From the NCBI RefSeq assembly GCF_029931775.1, contig NC_079322.1, positions 55,769,853 through 55,833,852 of the forward strand: a stretch of DNA of 64,000 bases, given 5' to 3'; not shown here. The stretch is from Euleptes europaea. Its lineage: Eukaryota; Chordata; Lepidosauria; Squamata; Sphaerodactylidae. The first letter of the stretch is position 1. Below are more model-generated notes on this DNA. The model was given only the letters and a program-made list of their open reading frames with translations, made no database searches and was not told the origin of the DNA.

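Overview
The window is vertebrate genomic DNA, most likely from a squamate reptile (a lizard; a gecko-like repeat profile is my best guess). The evidence is the repeat content: BovB LINE 3' ends, Sauria-type tRNA SINEs, 5S-rRNA-derived SINEs, CR1 and L2-like LINE tails, many small hAT-type elements with 8-bp target duplications, and one young Ty3/gypsy LTR element. Genes are split into short exons with GT-AG introns, and both genes lie on the + strand.

Layout. The left edge (232-466) holds the last coding exon of a gene best matched to STAM, ending in a Gln/Pro-rich tail and a stop codon, followed by its 3' UTR. About 12.9 kb of intergenic DNA follows; it carries repeats but no gene I can support. 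From 13329 to the right edge runs the 5' three quarters of MRC1 (macrophage mannose receptor, CD206). I place 23 exons by reading frame, splice sites and residue-by-residue similarity to the mammalian protein recalled from memory: signal peptide (exon 1), cysteine-rich ricin-type domain (exon 2), fibronectin type II domain (exon 3), CTLD1 (4-6), CTLD2 (7-9), CTLD3 (10-12), CTLD4 (12-15), a linker exon (16), CTLD5 (17-20) and the start of CTLD6 (20-23). The spliced frame stays open for 1069 codons. The rest of CTLD6, CTLD7-8, the transmembrane helix and the tail lie beyond the window. STAM next to MRC1 matches the mammalian neighbourhood, but I do not see TMEM236, which lies between them in mammals.

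The introns hold most of the novelty. One MITE family with TAGGGTTGCCA-like ends and 8-bp duplications occurs about a dozen times, including a three-level nest of the family inside itself (35268-35924) and a second nested pair (63075-63480). Three larger members have palindromic interiors. Several SINE families share a BovB-like 3' tail but carry different heads (tRNA or 5S rRNA), and insertions inside other repeats give a relative chronology.

How the genes act: STAM is an endosomal sorting adaptor (ESCRT-0); MRC1 is an endocytic lectin receptor of macrophages and sinusoidal endothelium. They are neighbours by synteny, with no evidence here that they are co-regulated.
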